Below are positions 28,285-36,762 of a stretch of DNA of 64,000 nt, in pieces. The notes below the pieces were generated by a model. The model searched no databases. It worked only from the letters and a program-made list of their open reading frames with translations, and was not told where the DNA came from. The translations under genes and the position numbers were made by a program. This DNA comes from CAYREX01 sp964423505. GTDB taxonomy: Bacteria; Fermentibacterota; Fermentibacteria; Fermentibacterales; JCC-6. Numbering within the stretch: position 1 is the first letter of the stretch; each line of letters starts with the position of its first letter. Location of the stretch: assembly GCA_964423505.1 (NCBI GenBank), contig CAYREX010000001.1, positions 248,001 to 312,000 of the forward strand, read 5' to 3'.

Positions 28285-28860
28285 TCAGGACCCGGCAGCA
28301 GGCCCGGTCACTTCCACCTCGAAGGACATCTCGGCTATCCTCGCGCTGTCGCCGGCCCCCTCCATCTCCATGGACGTTATGGTGAGGACGGCGGTCCCCC
28401 GGGGCAGCTCCGCGTGTACGCGCGCGGCGGCCTCCGCCGAGAGGGGGTCCTCCGGCCAGAGCATCCCGTAGAGGGCCTCCTCCGCGGTCCTGCGATCCTC
28501 CTCGCAGGTGACGAAGCTCAGCTCCCTGGTCATCCCCGGTGCGTTCACCGAGCCGTCGTTCGGGTAGCGTCCCCCGGCGTCCAGGAAGTGCCACGCGAAC
28601 ACCTGCAGAGGCCGGGGGCCCCTGTAGGGAGGCGTCACGACCGTCGCGTAATCCATGCAGGGGTGACCCTCGGGGTGTACGCTCAGAAGCCATCCGTCCG
28701 GATGGCCCTCCACGCTGCTGAGCGTGAGCACCAGCGAGTCGGCCAGGTGCAGCGAGAGGTCCTCGCCGTGACGGACGGTGTCCTCCAGCGCGCTGCACCA
28801 GCCGGCCCCGCCCCCGCCGGAGAGCACCAACAGTACGAGCAGAAGCGTGTTCACTCTCAT
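28285..28860 (-). CDS. Hypothetical exported protein
   Basis: This is a 191-aa protein with a signal peptide (MRVNTLLLVLLVLSGGGGAGWC) starting at an ATG preceded by GGGAGGGGGG. The mature part, with a CMDYATVVTPPYRGP segment and a C-terminal beta-rich stretch ending MSFEVEVTGP, is not recognised. It is 36 bases upstream of the DUF3592-like gene on the same strand, so the two are probably co-transcribed. Confidence 0.6.
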   Translation of the reverse strand: MRVNTLLLVLLVLSGGGGAGWCSALEDTVRHGEDLSLHLADSLVLTLSSVEGHPDGWLLSVHPEGHPCMDYATVVTPPYRGPRPLQVFAWHFLDAGGRYPNDGSVNAPGMTRELSFVTCEEDRRTAEEALYGMLWPEDPLSAEAAARVHAELPRGTAVLTITSMEMEGAGDSARIAEMSFEVEVTGPAAGS

Positions 28861-28982
28861 CCCCCCTCCCTGGGCGGTCCGCCGGCCGCCATGCGCAGCG
28901 GGGGGAGCGGGAGCTCCCCGGTGCCGGAGCCGCCCCATGAATCTGGGATAGCCGCCCGGTCGCCGCAAGTCAAGCTCCGGAC

Positions 28983-29011
28983 TGTACCTCCGGGTCCTCC
29001 GGGGCTATCAT
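28983..29011 (+). promoter_or_regulatory. Promoter of gmd and C25 peptidase
   Basis: TGTACC (28983-28988) and TATCAT (29006-29011) are separated by exactly 17 bases, with about 27 bases of leader before the GGAGAG ribosome site and ATG 29045. Confidence 0.4.
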
Positions 29012-29044
29012 AGGATGTTTTCTGCACCCCGAATTGGAGAGTCA

Positions 29045-30040
29045 ATGAAGAAAGCGCTCATAACCGGCATCACCGGTCAGGACGGCTCCTACCTCACGGA
29101 GCTGCTCATCCGGGAGGGCTACGAGGTCCACGGGATAGTGAGGAGGAGCAGCAGCTTCAACCGCGAGAGGATAGAGCACCTCATCCAGGACGACGACATC
29201 TACCGAAGCGTGCTCTTCCTCCACTACGGCGACATGACCGACTCCAGCGCCATCAACAGGATACTGGAGCGGGTCGGTCCCTCGGAGATATACAACCTGG
29301 CCGCACAGAGCCACGTTCGCATCTCCTTCGACCTGCCGGAGTACACCGGCGACGTCGACGCCATAGGTGTCGTCCGCCTCCTGGACGCCATACGGGAGGT
29401 CGGGCTGGTCAGGGAGTGCCGCTTCTACCAGGCCTCCACCAGCGAGATGTTCGGCGCTTCGCCGCCGCCGCAGGACGAGACCACCCCCTTCCGCCCCAGG
29501 AGCCCGTACGCGGCGGCCAAGCTCTACGCCCACTGGATGGTGGTCAACTACAGGGAGGGCTACGGCCTGCACGCGTCCAGCGGTATCCTGTTCAACCACG
29601 AGTCGCCCCGCCGGGGCCGGAACTTCGTCACCCGCAAGGTCGCAATAGCCGCGGCCAGGATAGCCGCGGGTCTCCAGGGGGAGCTGACCCTGGGCAACCT
29701 GGACTCCAGCCGGGACTGGGGCCACGCCAGGGACTACGTCAGGGCGATGTACATGATGCTCCAGCACGACGTCGGCGAGGATTACGTGATAGCCACAGGC
29801 GAGACCCACACCATCCGAGACCTGCTCGACAGGGCCTTCTCCCGGGTAGGGCTCGGCTGGGAGGACCACGTGGTCATCGACCCGCGGTACCTCAGGCCGA
29901 CCGAGGTGGACGTCCTCCGCGGGAACCCCTCCAAGGCCCGTGAGATTCTCGGGTGGAGGCCGGAGACCGGCTTCGGAGAGCTGATAGACGAGATGGTGGA
30001 CGCCGAGGTCCACGCCATAGAGGAGGGGAGAGAGGCATGA
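29045..30040 (+). CDS. gmd: GDP-mannose 4,6-dehydratase
   Basis: This is a 331-aa SDR enzyme making GDP-4-keto-6-deoxymannose for GDP-L-fucose (with the fcl product) or GDP-rhamnose. It shows ALITGITGQDGSYL, the RRSSSFNRERIEHL NADP-specific loop, YNLAAQSHVRISF and PRSPYAAAKLYAHW with the YxxxK pair. It starts at 29045 after GGAGAG. Unusually, its TGA forms an ATGA with a secreted peptidase gene, so a sugar enzyme and a surface protease are translationally coupled. Confidence 0.95.
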   Translation: MKKALITGITGQDGSYLTELLIREGYEVHGIVRRSSSFNRERIEHLIQDDDIYRSVLFLHYGDMTDSSAINRILERVGPSEIYNLAAQSHVRISFDLPEYTGDVDAIGVVRLLDAIREVGLVRECRFYQASTSEMFGASPPPQDETTPFRPRSPYAAAKLYAHWMVVNYREGYGLHASSGILFNHESPRRGRNFVTRKVAIAAARIAAGLQGELTLGNLDSSRDWGHARDYVRAMYMMLQHDVGEDYVIATGETHTIRDLLDRAFSRVGLGWEDHVVIDPRYLRPTEVDVLRGNPSKAREILGWRPETGFGELIDEMVDAEVHAIEEGREA

Positions 30041-32076
30041 GGCGCCTTCCGCTGCTGCTCGCCGCGCTCGCCGCCGCGGTCTGCGCCGGGGAGCTGACGA
30101 TGGAGATGACCATCGACCGGACGGACGTCTTCCTGGACAGCTGGGCGGGCCTGGACGTCGTCCTCCTGGAGGGTGGCATGGTGCCCTTCGAGGAGGGGAT
30201 GCCGGCCCTCCCCGGGCTGCCCCTCTCCCTGGTGCTCCCTCCCGGCGCCTCGGTCACCGGCTGCGAGGTCACGCCGCTCGAGACCGCGAGCCTGGGCTCC
30301 GGCCTGGACATGGCGCCGGTACGGTACAGGACCGTGGGCGGTCCACCCTCCCTGCCGGTAGGCGCATCCGCCGCCGCGGTCGGCGGCATCTTCCCCTCGG
30401 AGCACTGCGTCGGCCTCCGCACGGGCAGCAAGACCGGGTTCAGTCTTGCCGCCGCCTGCTACGTGCCGTTCACCTGGGACAGGCTCTCCGGAGAGCTCAC
30501 CCTCGTCACCTCGGCGGAGGTCGTCATCAGCTACTCCGGGGAAGGGGAGGCGGGGGCCCCGGTTCTCACTCCCACGCAGGTGTCCAAGGCGATGGAAGGT
30601 CTGCGCGGCGTCGTACGGAACCCGGAGATGCTGGAGGCATGGGCCCCCCTGACCGGCGGCTCCTCCGACTGGGCCTCCTGGATCGTTGTGGCCGACGCGG
30701 GAATGGAGGACGCTCTGCAGCCGCTCGTCGATCACAGGAGCACCACCCACGGCTCGGCCGAGCTGGTGACCGTGCAGTCCATCACCGGTTCCTATCCGGG
30801 ACGGGACACCCAGGAGCGGATACGCAACTTCCTTAAGGATGCCTACGAGAACCACGGCCTGGTCTACGCCCTCATCGTCGGCGACTACGGCGAGACCACC
30901 AGGCTCTCCTCCCTCCAGGTGGGCGAGAACGTCATGGACAACGTCACCGACCACTACTATGCCGACCTCGACGGCTCCTGGGACCTGGACGGCGACGGCC
31001 TGTTCGGTGAGCGGAGCGACGGCATCGACTACTTCAGCGACATCTACGTCGGCCGCTTCAGCACCGACATCCCCTCCAGGGTGGAGACCATGGTGCGGAA
31101 GACGGTAGACTACGAGACGTCGGCCCCTGCCGGCCAGTGGAGGGAGACGGCCATCCTCATCGGCGCCGGCCTCTGGCCGGAGAGCTCGTACTGGGGCAGC
31201 TTCGTCTGCGACAGCATCGAGTCGCGGCTGCCGGAGGGCTGGCTCGCCCGAAAGCTCTACGAGACCGAGTCGGGCCACCCCACCAACCAGATACACCTGA
31301 TGAACCTGGGCGCCTCCTACGTCACCCCGCAGGGCCACGGCTGGTCGGGCGGCGTAGCATGGTACTACCAGCCGGATACCGACATCATCTCGAACTCCAA
31401 CTACACCGGTCTGACCAACGAGGACATGCTCTGCGTGTTCCATTCCATGGCCTGCATGGCGGGGGAGCTGACCAACGTGGGCTGCATAGCGGAGAGGCTG
31501 ATGATGGCCCCCTGGGGCGGCGCCGTCGCGGTGATGTTCAACTCCCACTACGGTTGGGGCACGCCGCCCTCCACCGGACCCTCCGAATGGCTGGAGATTC
31601 ACTTCGCCGACCAGATGTTCCAGCACGACCGGTACGAGGTCGGCGTGGCCCAGGGGCTGGCCAAGGACGCCATCCGCAGCCTCCCGGTTCCCCTGATAGA
31701 CTGGGTCATGCAGTGCAACAACTACCTGGGCGATCCGGCGTTGCTCTTCGCTTCGGGGCAGACCGGTGTAGAGACGGGCGAAGGGGGGCCTCCCACCGCG
31801 AGGGCTCTGGGCGTGCCGGCCCCGAACCCGGCGGTCACCGCCGCTACCTGCACCGTCTCCTGGACGCTGCCCGCCTCCGCCACCGGCGAGGTGGCCCTGT
31901 TCGACATGACCGGCAGGAGGGTGGCCGTGGTGGCCGAGGGGGACATAGGCGGCGAGAGGACCGAGCCGCTCGACCTCCGCTCCGGCTCCGGCGACACTCT
32001 GCCCCCGGGCGTCTACGTCGTCGTGCTCCGCAGCGGCGGGAGGCTTGAGGCCGAGAGGCTGGTGGTCTCCGGCTGA
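30037..32076 (+). CDS. Gingipain-like C25 peptidase, copy 1
   Basis: This is a 679-aa secreted cysteine peptidase with signal peptide MRRLPLLLAALAAAVCAG. A propeptide-like region follows, then the C25 caspase-fold domain (about residues 215-560). The catalytic dyad is inferred as His434 (PQGHGW) and Cys473 (SMACMAG), 39 residues apart. The last 80 residues form the FlgD/Por-like sorting domain (PAPNPAVTAATC onwards). It starts within the gmd stop codon. It is about half identical by eye to the following gene, so a duplication is likely. Confidence 0.88.
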   Translation: MRRLPLLLAALAAAVCAGELTMEMTIDRTDVFLDSWAGLDVVLLEGGMVPFEEGMPALPGLPLSLVLPPGASVTGCEVTPLETASLGSGLDMAPVRYRTVGGPPSLPVGASAAAVGGIFPSEHCVGLRTGSKTGFSLAAACYVPFTWDRLSGELTLVTSAEVVISYSGEGEAGAPVLTPTQVSKAMEGLRGVVRNPEMLEAWAPLTGGSSDWASWIVVADAGMEDALQPLVDHRSTTHGSAELVTVQSITGSYPGRDTQERIRNFLKDAYENHGLVYALIVGDYGETTRLSSLQVGENVMDNVTDHYYADLDGSWDLDGDGLFGERSDGIDYFSDIYVGRFSTDIPSRVETMVRKTVDYETSAPAGQWRETAILIGAGLWPESSYWGSFVCDSIESRLPEGWLARKLYETESGHPTNQIHLMNLGASYVTPQGHGWSGGVAWYYQPDTDIISNSNYTGLTNEDMLCVFHSMACMAGELTNVGCIAERLMMAPWGGAVAVMFNSHYGWGTPPSTGPSEWLEIHFADQMFQHDRYEVGVAQGLAKDAIRSLPVPLIDWVMQCNNYLGDPALLFASGQTGVETGEGGPPTARALGVPAPNPAVTAATCTVSWTLPASATGEVALFDMTGRRVAVVAEGDIGGERTEPLDLRSGSGDTLPPGVYVVVLRSGGRLEAERLVVSG

Positions 32077-32128
32077 CCGCCCCGGTTGTCGGAACCGATG
32101 CGGCTGGGTGGTGTTAAACCGTTAGGGC

Positions 32129-32156
32129 TTTCCATAGCAATCGGATAGGTTAATAT
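32129..32156 (+). promoter_or_regulatory. Promoter of second C25 peptidase
   Basis: TTTCCA (32129-32134) and TAATAT (32151-32156) lie 16 bases apart within an AT-rich patch that is unusual for this region, giving a leader of about 50 bases before GTG 32212. Confidence 0.45.
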
Positions 32157-32211
32157 TGTACGTCCGACCGACCGCAGAAGAAGCCTATAGAGAAGCACGA
32201 AAGGAATCGAA

Positions 32212-34266
32212 GTGAGATTACCCGCGACCGCTCTCCTCGCAGTTATCGCACTGGCCTCCCCGGCGCTGGCCGGCGAGCTCCACGTGAGCCTGGACCTGTC
32301 GCCGGACCAGGTGGCGATAGAGTCATTCGACGGACACGACGCAGTCACAATACCCGGAGGCGTCATCTCCACCGGCGAGGGCCTGCCCGGCCTGCCCGGC
32401 ATCCCCCTCTCCTACTTGCTCCCGCAGGGCACCTCTCTGACCGCTGTCGAGGTGGTCTCCTCCGAGACCGTGACCCTGCCCGGAAGCTACGACCTGGCGC
32501 CGGCCAACTACATTCCGGTCTCCGACCCGGCGACCGCCCTGACGGCATCCGGCCCGGTCTGGACCGCCGACGAGCCCTTCCCGGCCGAGCCCGTCACAGC
32601 AGTGCACACCGGCAGCAAGACCGGCTTCAGGGTAGGCGGCTTCACGCTCATGCCGCTCAGCTACAGGCCGCTCAGCGGCCGGCTCTCCATGATGACCTCC
32701 GTCGACCTCGTGCTCCGCTACGAGGCGGACCCGGAGGCGCCGGTGCTCACGCTGACCGACGCCCAGGTGGCGATGGCCGAGAGCGGCCTCGAGAACATCG
32801 TGCGGAACCCGGAGATGCTGGGGGAATGGGCGCCCGCCCTGCGCGACGGCGGCACCGACTGGTCGCACTGGGTGGTGATAGCCGACCCGGACTTCGAGAC
32901 CATGCTCCAGCCCCTCGTGGACCACAGGCAGACCACCGTCGGCTCGGCGGAGTTCGTCAGCACCGACTGGATCTACTCCAACTACACCGGCTACGACGGT
33001 GCCGAGAAGATCCGGAACTACCTGATAGACGGCTACGAGAACCACGGCCTCATCTACGCCCTCATAGTAGGCGACTACGGCGAGACCACCAGGATATCCA
33101 TGCTGAACGTCAGCGGGAACACCCTGGCCTCCGTGACCGACCTCTACTACTCCGACCTGGACGGCACCTGGGACCTGGACGGAGACCGCCGCTACGGCGA
33201 GAACTCGGACGGCATAGACTACTACAGCGACATCTACGTCGGCCGCTTCAGCACGGACGTCTCCTCCAGGCTCCAGACCATGATAGACCGGACGATCGAC
33301 TACGAGACCGCCCCCACGCCGGGCAGCTGGCAGACGACTGTGCTGCTGCCGGCGGCGGGGCTCTGGCCGCAGTACGGCTACTGGGGCAGCTTCGTCTGCG
33401 ACTCCATCGACAAGAGAATCCCGGCGAGCTGGCTGGTCTACAAGCTCTACGAGAACAGCTCCGGCCACCCGAACAACCAGATAGCCTACCTGAACAGCGG
33501 CGTCTCCTGGTGTGAGCCCACGGGCCACGGGTACGAGTCGGGCGTCTTCTGGTACAACTACGCCCCCACCGATATCATCTCGAACGCCAACTACACGCAG
33601 CTGACCAACATCGACAAGCTGCCGGTGATGAGCTCCATCGCCTGCCTGGCGGGCAAGATCTCGAACATAGCCTGCATAGCCGAGAGACTGATGTTCTGGC
33701 CGACCGGCGGCGCCGTGGCAGTGATGTTCAACTCCGACAACGGCTGGGGCACACCTCCCTACATGGGCCCCTCCGAGCACCTCGAGGTGCACATGGCCGA
33801 CCAGTTCTGGGTCTACGACCAGATGGAGATAGGCCCCATGCACTCGTTCGCCAAGGACGCCTTCAGGGCCGCAGGCGGGATGACCTTCCAGAACTGGGTC
33901 CTGCAAGAGCACAACCTCCTGGGAGACCCTGCCCTCCTGCACGTCGCCGGCCAGACCGGCATAGACGAGGGCACCCAGCCGAGCCCCGCGGGCCCGGTCC
34001 TCTCCTCTCCCATGCCCAATCCCACCGGCGGGGCTTGCACGCTGGCCTACGACCTGCCCTCCTCCGGCTCCTTCGAGGTAACGGTCTTCGACCTCTCGGG
34101 CAGGACCGTCCGGACGATCCACGACGGACACCTTGACGCCGGCATCGGAACCCTCGGCTTCGACGGCCGCGACGGCAGCGGCGCGCCGCTGCCCACCGGA
34201 TGCTACTCGGTAGTGATGTCCGGCCAGGCCGGCACGGCCACGACCAGGATGCTGGTGGTTCGCTAG
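32212..34266 (+). CDS. Gingipain-like C25 peptidase, copy 2
   Basis: This is a 684-aa paralogue of the preceding gene with the same order: signal peptide (ending ASPALA), pro-region, C25 domain and Ig-like sorting domain (SSPMPNPTGGAC onwards). The inferred catalytic residues are His439 (PTGHGY) and Cys478 (SIACLAG), again 39 apart. Shared blocks include YENHGLIYALIVGDYGETTR and DGIDYYSDIYVGRFSTD. The start is GTG 32212 behind AAGGA. It has its own promoter and a strong terminator, so it is a separate unit. Confidence 0.9.
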   Translation: MRLPATALLAVIALASPALAGELHVSLDLSPDQVAIESFDGHDAVTIPGGVISTGEGLPGLPGIPLSYLLPQGTSLTAVEVVSSETVTLPGSYDLAPANYIPVSDPATALTASGPVWTADEPFPAEPVTAVHTGSKTGFRVGGFTLMPLSYRPLSGRLSMMTSVDLVLRYEADPEAPVLTLTDAQVAMAESGLENIVRNPEMLGEWAPALRDGGTDWSHWVVIADPDFETMLQPLVDHRQTTVGSAEFVSTDWIYSNYTGYDGAEKIRNYLIDGYENHGLIYALIVGDYGETTRISMLNVSGNTLASVTDLYYSDLDGTWDLDGDRRYGENSDGIDYYSDIYVGRFSTDVSSRLQTMIDRTIDYETAPTPGSWQTTVLLPAAGLWPQYGYWGSFVCDSIDKRIPASWLVYKLYENSSGHPNNQIAYLNSGVSWCEPTGHGYESGVFWYNYAPTDIISNANYTQLTNIDKLPVMSSIACLAGKISNIACIAERLMFWPTGGAVAVMFNSDNGWGTPPYMGPSEHLEVHMADQFWVYDQMEIGPMHSFAKDAFRAAGGMTFQNWVLQEHNLLGDPALLHVAGQTGIDEGTQPSPAGPVLSSPMPNPTGGACTLAYDLPSSGSFEVTVFDLSGRTVRTIHDGHLDAGIGTLGFDGRDGSGAPLPTGCYSVVMSGQAGTATTRMLVVR

Positions 34267-34289
34267 CGCGACACGGGCAGCGACAAGGG

Positions 34290-34314
34290 AGCGGGGCGGC
34301 GCAGCCGCCCCGCT
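34290..34314 (+). terminator. Rho-independent terminator
   Basis: An 11-bp perfect GC-rich stem (AGCGGGGCGGC and its complement) with a GCA loop is followed by TTTCCCGTT, 24 bases after the stop of the second C25 peptidase gene. Confidence 0.8.
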
Positions 34315-34348
34315 TTCCCGTTACTCCCCCCGGCCTTAGATATCCCCC

Positions 34349-35929
34349 ATGGCTCTTCGAAGGCTCGCTCCGGCGCTGGCGCTGGCGGCGGCGCTCCTGG
34401 CGCTGCTGCTGACCGGTCCACGCCCGGAGGCTCCCTTCTCCGGCGACAACGGCGTAAGGCTCTGGCAGGCGGCAAGCATGTCCGCGCCGGGAGCAGGTCT
34501 GGTCCGTCCGATGCCGCCTGGCTACGAGGCCCGGGAGATGGCCCCCGCGCTGACCATCCCCGAGGGCGACGAGCTGGCGCCGTCATGCCCGCCGCTCTTC
34601 CCATTGCTCACCGGCCTGCCCTGGGGAGGGGCTCCCATGGGCGGCCGGCTCTCCACGCTTCTGCTCACCCTGCTCTGCCTGCCGCTGCTCTCCCTGCTGG
34701 CCGGCGGGACGTACAGGGGCCTTCTGGCCTTCGCCGCCTCGGGACTGGTGCCCTACTCCCTTGTCTACTGGGAGCACGGGCCGTCTGCTGCGCTGGTCCT
34801 CGCCTCGTTCCTGCTCATGCTCAGGCAGGCGGAGCTGCGGGAGCCGCTTCCCCTCTGGCTCCTCACTGCCGTCCCGGCGGTCCTGCTCAGGCCGGAGAGC
34901 GCGGCCGCGCTCTTCGCCTCGGCGGTCGCCGTGGCGCTGTCTACCGGGGGCCGCGGGAGCAGGATGGTCCTCGCCTGGGCCGCGGCCTCCACCGCCGCTG
35001 CGGCTGTGCTCCTCGCGGCTGGCGCCGTCCCCTCCCGGCACCTGGGCGGCAACATCCCGCTAACCGGGAGAGGGGACTACTGGAGCCGCGCAAGGATACT
35101 GGCCTCCTGGGTGGCACCCCTCTTGAACCTGCCGCTCTGGGGCGGCCTGCTGCTCATGGTCTCCGCCGCCTCGGCCAGGCTCGGCAGGCTGGGCAGGGTC
35201 TCCCGGCACCTCTCCCGGGCCCTTGCGGCGGCAGCGCTGGCAGGCGCCGCTTTCCCCCTCTACTACGTGCTCCGGGGCAGCGCCGGGGCCATGTCCCTGC
35301 TCACCATGTGCCCCGCCCTGCTGCTTCTGCTGCCCCTTCACCCGGGCCGGGCCGGACCGAGGGAGAGGGCGGCGCTGCTCGCGGGCGGTCTCGGGATGGC
35401 TCTGGTCACGCTGACCGCGCCGACCGACGGCATGTTCCAGTTCGGGCCCAGGTTCCTGCTCGCTCCGGCCGTCCTGCTCTGCGCCGGGCTGGTCCGCGGC
35501 GTTCTCCGTGGCCTCTCCGGGCTGCGTCCGGCACCGAGGGCGGCGGTCGCGGGGGCGCTGGCCGCGCTGGCCCTCCTCGGCGCCTCGAGGGGTGTCCTGT
35601 TCCAGCGCTTCTACAGGGAGAGGCACGCGGAGCTGTCCCGGACCCTCGCGAACCTGCCGGAAGTGGCCGTCCTGGCCACCACGAAGCCCTGGCTGCCGCT
35701 GGTCGCATGGGACGTGACCGCCTCCAGGCCCTTCCTCTGCGTGAGGGAGCCGGAGCGTCTCCGGGAGCTTGCTGCCGGCATGCAGCTTGTCGTGGTGACC
35801 TCGAGGCCTACGGGGCTCGGCGAGGCTGGCCGGCCCGGCTACAGGGGGCTGGTGCTCGAGAGCAACATGGAGGGTCTGAATCTGCCCGTCTTGCCGGGCG
35901 AGTCGGAGCCGGCCATTTTGGCTATCTGA
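34349..35929 (+). CDS. Polytopic membrane protein, GT-C-like
   Basis: This is a 526-aa protein with about ten Leu/Ala-rich membrane helices. A first extracytoplasmic loop holds FSGDNGVRLWQA, where the acidic residue after helix 1 recalls the catalytic Asp of GT-C glycosyltransferases. The C-terminal 100 residues form a small soluble domain (VAVLATTKPWLPLVAWDVT...). No close family is recognised. It lies alone after a terminator and its last 8 bases overlap the convergent vanW-like gene. Confidence 0.6.
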   Translation: MALRRLAPALALAAALLALLLTGPRPEAPFSGDNGVRLWQAASMSAPGAGLVRPMPPGYEAREMAPALTIPEGDELAPSCPPLFPLLTGLPWGGAPMGGRLSTLLLTLLCLPLLSLLAGGTYRGLLAFAASGLVPYSLVYWEHGPSAALVLASFLLMLRQAELREPLPLWLLTAVPAVLLRPESAAALFASAVAVALSTGGRGSRMVLAWAAASTAAAAVLLAAGAVPSRHLGGNIPLTGRGDYWSRARILASWVAPLLNLPLWGGLLLMVSAASARLGRLGRVSRHLSRALAAAALAGAAFPLYYVLRGSAGAMSLLTMCPALLLLLPLHPGRAGPRERAALLAGGLGMALVTLTAPTDGMFQFGPRFLLAPAVLLCAGLVRGVLRGLSGLRPAPRAAVAGALAALALLGASRGVLFQRFYRERHAELSRTLANLPEVAVLATTKPWLPLVAWDVTASRPFLCVREPERLRELAAGMQLVVVTSRPTGLGEAGRPGYRGLVLESNMEGLNLPVLPGESEPAILAI

Positions 35930-36758
35930 CCTCCTCCACCTCGATTCCGGGCACCCCGTCCACGTCGTAGGCCACGCGTGCCCTGTTGCGAATCAGAAGG
36001 GACTCCCCGAGGCGCTCACCGGTCTCCCTGTCATGCTCGACGCGCCAGAGCTCGTTCTCCCGGTATACGGTGCCGTCCGGCATCCGGACGAAGCGGTGCC
36101 GCCGCTCCTCAATGGAGAGCTCCGTCTCCGGTAGGGAAGAACCCAGCAGCCTCCCCTCCAGGTACTCCTCGTCGACCCAGACCCTCACCTGCCACGGGAA
36201 GAAGCCGTCGTTGCAGAAGCGCAGGTCCTTGTAGTTCCAGAAGACGGTGGCGCCGGTCCCGAATGGCACCGTCCTCCTGTAGTCGGGAAAGGGATCGAAG
36301 TCGTGCCTGTGACGCTCGGTAACCTCCATGTTCGTCTGCAGCACCATCCAGTAAAGCAGGTTCGACAGCTGGCACAGGCCGCCGCCGGTCATCGCCGTCA
36401 TCTTCCCACCGGAGAGCTGCAGCCCCGGGAGGAAGCCCCTCCTCTCGGTCGGCCTTCCCACCGACTTCCAGAAGGAGAAGGTCTCCGAGGGCATTATGAG
36501 CATGCCGTCGATGGCCCGGCAGGCCACGTCGAGGCTCCTAACCTTGTTCCTCTGAAGCTCCATATCCGTCCCGGAGAGCTTCCGCAGCAGGAGGGACCGG
36601 TGGCTGACGACCTCGTGGTCCAGGCTCTCCAGCCGCCTGCGCCTGCTGAAGGTCCTGAAGGTGAATGTGTCCGATACCCTCCGGCCCATCCTCCTCGCGC
36701 CCACGGAGAGCTTCATGAGAAGGGGGTGCCTGGCGGAGAGCGGCCGCCTGTCCCGCAT
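35922..36758 (-). CDS. VanW family protein
   Basis: This is a 278-aa protein with the VanW domain hallmarks MLIMPSETFSFWKSVGRPTERRGF, GGGLCQLSNLLYWMVL and HRHDFDPFPDY. VanW is named from vancomycin operons but its function is unknown. It lacks the usual N-terminal membrane anchor and G5 domain, so it may be a short soluble form. It begins 4 bases after the fhs stop codon and is probably co-transcribed with it. Confidence 0.88.
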   Translation of the reverse strand: MRDRRPLSARHPLLMKLSVGARRMGRRVSDTFTFRTFSRRRRLESLDHEVVSHRSLLLRKLSGTDMELQRNKVRSLDVACRAIDGMLIMPSETFSFWKSVGRPTERRGFLPGLQLSGGKMTAMTGGGLCQLSNLLYWMVLQTNMEVTERHRHDFDPFPDYRRTVPFGTGATVFWNYKDLRFCNDGFFPWQVRVWVDEEYLEGRLLGSSLPETELSIEERRHRFVRMPDGTVYRENELWRVEHDRETGERLGESLLIRNRARVAYDVDGVPGIEVEEVR

Positions 36759-36762
36759 GAGG

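Noticed and set aside
32323..34131. A 602-codon minus-strand frame opposite the second C25 gene
   Set aside because: It is Val/Gly/His-rich shadow sequence with no domain. The plus strand encodes a complete peptidase with catalytic residues and sorting domain.
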